7,323 nucleotides of DNA from the NCBI GenBank assembly GCA_014377055.1, contig JACMQJ010000406.1, positions 1 through 7,323 on the forward strand, read 5' to 3'. Under the pieces are notes generated by a model. It searched no databases. It was not told the DNA's origin and saw only the letters and a list, made by a program, of their open reading frames with translations. Position numbers and translations under genes: made by a program. The DNA comes from Candidatus Sericytochromatia bacterium (GTDB lineage Bacteria > Cyanobacteriota > Sericytochromatia > UBA7694 > JACMQJ01). Shown here piece by piece: positions 6,598-7,323 of the stretch. The first letter of the stretch is position 1, and the number at the start of each line of letters is the position of its first letter.

Positions 6598-6613
6598 TTT
6601 TACAGTTTTACAG
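6598..6613 (-). repeat. Perfect tandem 8-bp direct repeat upstream of the DUF3817-type gene
   Basis: TTTTACAG occurs twice head to tail (6598-6605 and 6606-6613), reading CTGTAAAACTGTAAAA on the minus strand. A TATGAT that could be a -10 element lies on the minus strand at 6592-6587, so the repeat would cover the spacer and -35 region of such a promoter. No good -35 hexamer is present. This could be a site for a regulator or a chance duplication. Confidence 0.35.
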
Positions 6614-6721
6614 AGAATAGATTAAAAAAATTAATAAAATACTAAAATCTTCCTAAATATAAAATCTTGTATCACTACAATACAATAGACATAATTATAC
6701 ATGAATAAATCCTATAGAAGT

Positions 6722-7323
6722 AACATCTTCAATACTTTTAGGCATAATAAATATTAGAGTTGAATTTGAGTAATAATTTTAAAGTTTCATTGAAGTATTT
6801 GATGCACCGATGATGAGATATCAAAAGAGAAAAATATTACATGAGTAGCTTTTTTATCAATAGTTTTCTGAATAATGACAACATTTAATTTATCATCAAA
6901 AGATTTACTCAATAGATTCATTTGATATATTTTAGTTGTTTCTTTATAATAAACTTCTTCTTTCACCAAATATTCGGTAGTTCTATTTTCATAATTAAGT
7001 CTATTACCATATTTTTTATGTCTTCCAATACCCTTATATGGTTCTGTGTTCTGGAAATAAAGCTCAGAATTACATCTTAATTTTTAAATTAGAGATATAC
7101 TAGATTCCTTGCAAATATTTAAGCATGTATTGTTACCATACTTTCAATCACCTACAAAATGCTTTATATTTAGCGTTAATACTTGCTTTACTTTAGTCAG
7201 TTGCTCTTTTAATAATCTAAATGTTGGAGCTAAATCTTTAAATTTATCCTTTTTATTTTTACTGCCTTTTTTACCTTTTGATTGTATCTTCTTTTCTTTT
7301 TTTTGTTTGGAAACTTCTTTTTC
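6722..7323 (-). pseudogene. Decayed IS4-superfamily-like DDE transposase, cut by the window edge
   Basis: Reading the minus strand from 7323, one frame runs about 178 codons to a TGA at 6789-6787 and resembles DDE transposases. In order: a basic linker KGKKGSKNKK (residues 17-26 from the edge); FRLLKEQL; HFVGD-stop-KYGN (55-64), where the family has D-G-x-Y-G-N; ISLI-stop-KLRCNSELYF (76-90), against the family's LISKLR..A.LYF; GIGRHKKYGNRLNY (98-111); then VYYKETTKIYQMNLLSKSFDDKLNVVIIQKT and ATHVIFFSFD. The internal stops are TGA at 7146-7144 and TAA at 7086-7084. Past 6787 only scraps in shifted frames remain, for instance IEDV at 6733-6722 where family members have F-G-L-E-D-F. The Y-R-E-K catalytic segment expected just before this is destroyed. 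The N-terminus lies beyond the window. A free-standing 60-codon gene at 6787-6969 should not be annotated; it is a piece of this relic. The exact IS family is uncertain. Confidence 0.8.

Noticed and set aside
6787..6969. A free-standing small minus-strand gene of 60 codons
   Set aside because: The same frame continues upstream through two stops with transposase-like sequence all the way to 7323, so it is a fragment of a pseudogene.
7144..7146. TGA read as tryptophan (altered genetic code)
   Set aside because: None of the intact genes has an internal TGA, tryptophan is encoded by TGG in them, and the relic also has a TAA stop. Plain decay explains it.
1..7323. CRISPR array, tRNA or rRNA genes
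   Set aside because: No regularly spaced repeats, no cloverleaf-like GC-richer segment with a T-loop GTTCGA-type motif, and no rRNA-like sequence was seen on either strand.

Overview
The window is a very AT-rich (GC roughly 30% or lower by eye) bacterial chromosome segment with compact, mostly plus-strand genes. The fused DHH/CBS/tRNA-nucleotidyltransferase protein is a form known from lineages such as Aquificota and Desulfobacterota-like bacteria. A MeaB GTPase and a PduO-type cobalamin adenosyltransferase indicate adenosylcobalamin-dependent metabolism. I cannot name the organism. A low-GC delta-proteobacterial-type lineage is only a weak guess.

Positions 1-3683 look like one operon. It holds the 3' end of meaB (stop at 330), then an 871-residue four-domain A-adding-type tRNA nucleotidyltransferase starting at a TTG four bases after the meaB stop, then radC overlapping the end of that gene by 17 bp. 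After a 58-bp AT-rich gap comes a class I SAM-dependent methyltransferase (3742-4569), which also appears to use a TTG start.

Positions 4570-5026 are a 457-bp stretch without a gene. It contains a perfect 14-bp inverted repeat and a second, A/T-only inverted repeat. A MAPEG-family membrane protein (5027-5461) and the cob(I)alamin adenosyltransferase (5560-6123) follow on the plus strand. A small DUF3817-type membrane protein is encoded convergently on the minus strand (6254-6559). The two converging genes are separated by two distinct hairpins, one behind each gene.

From about 6722 to the right edge lies a decayed minus-strand DDE (IS4-superfamily-like) transposase. It keeps one reading frame across about 180 codons but carries two internal stop codons and loses its catalytic 3' part, so it is a dead insertion sequence cut by the window edge.

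Functionally, MeaB (which protects methylmalonyl-CoA mutase) and the adenosyltransferase (which makes that enzyme's cofactor) belong to the same B12 pathway, though they are about 5 kb apart here. The other genes are housekeeping (tRNA 3' end, RadC) or of unknown specific role. I found no convincing new multi-gene system. The points most worth a second look are the fused tRNA enzyme and its start site, the orphan palindrome, the tandem repeat upstream of the DUF3817 gene, and the transposase relic.
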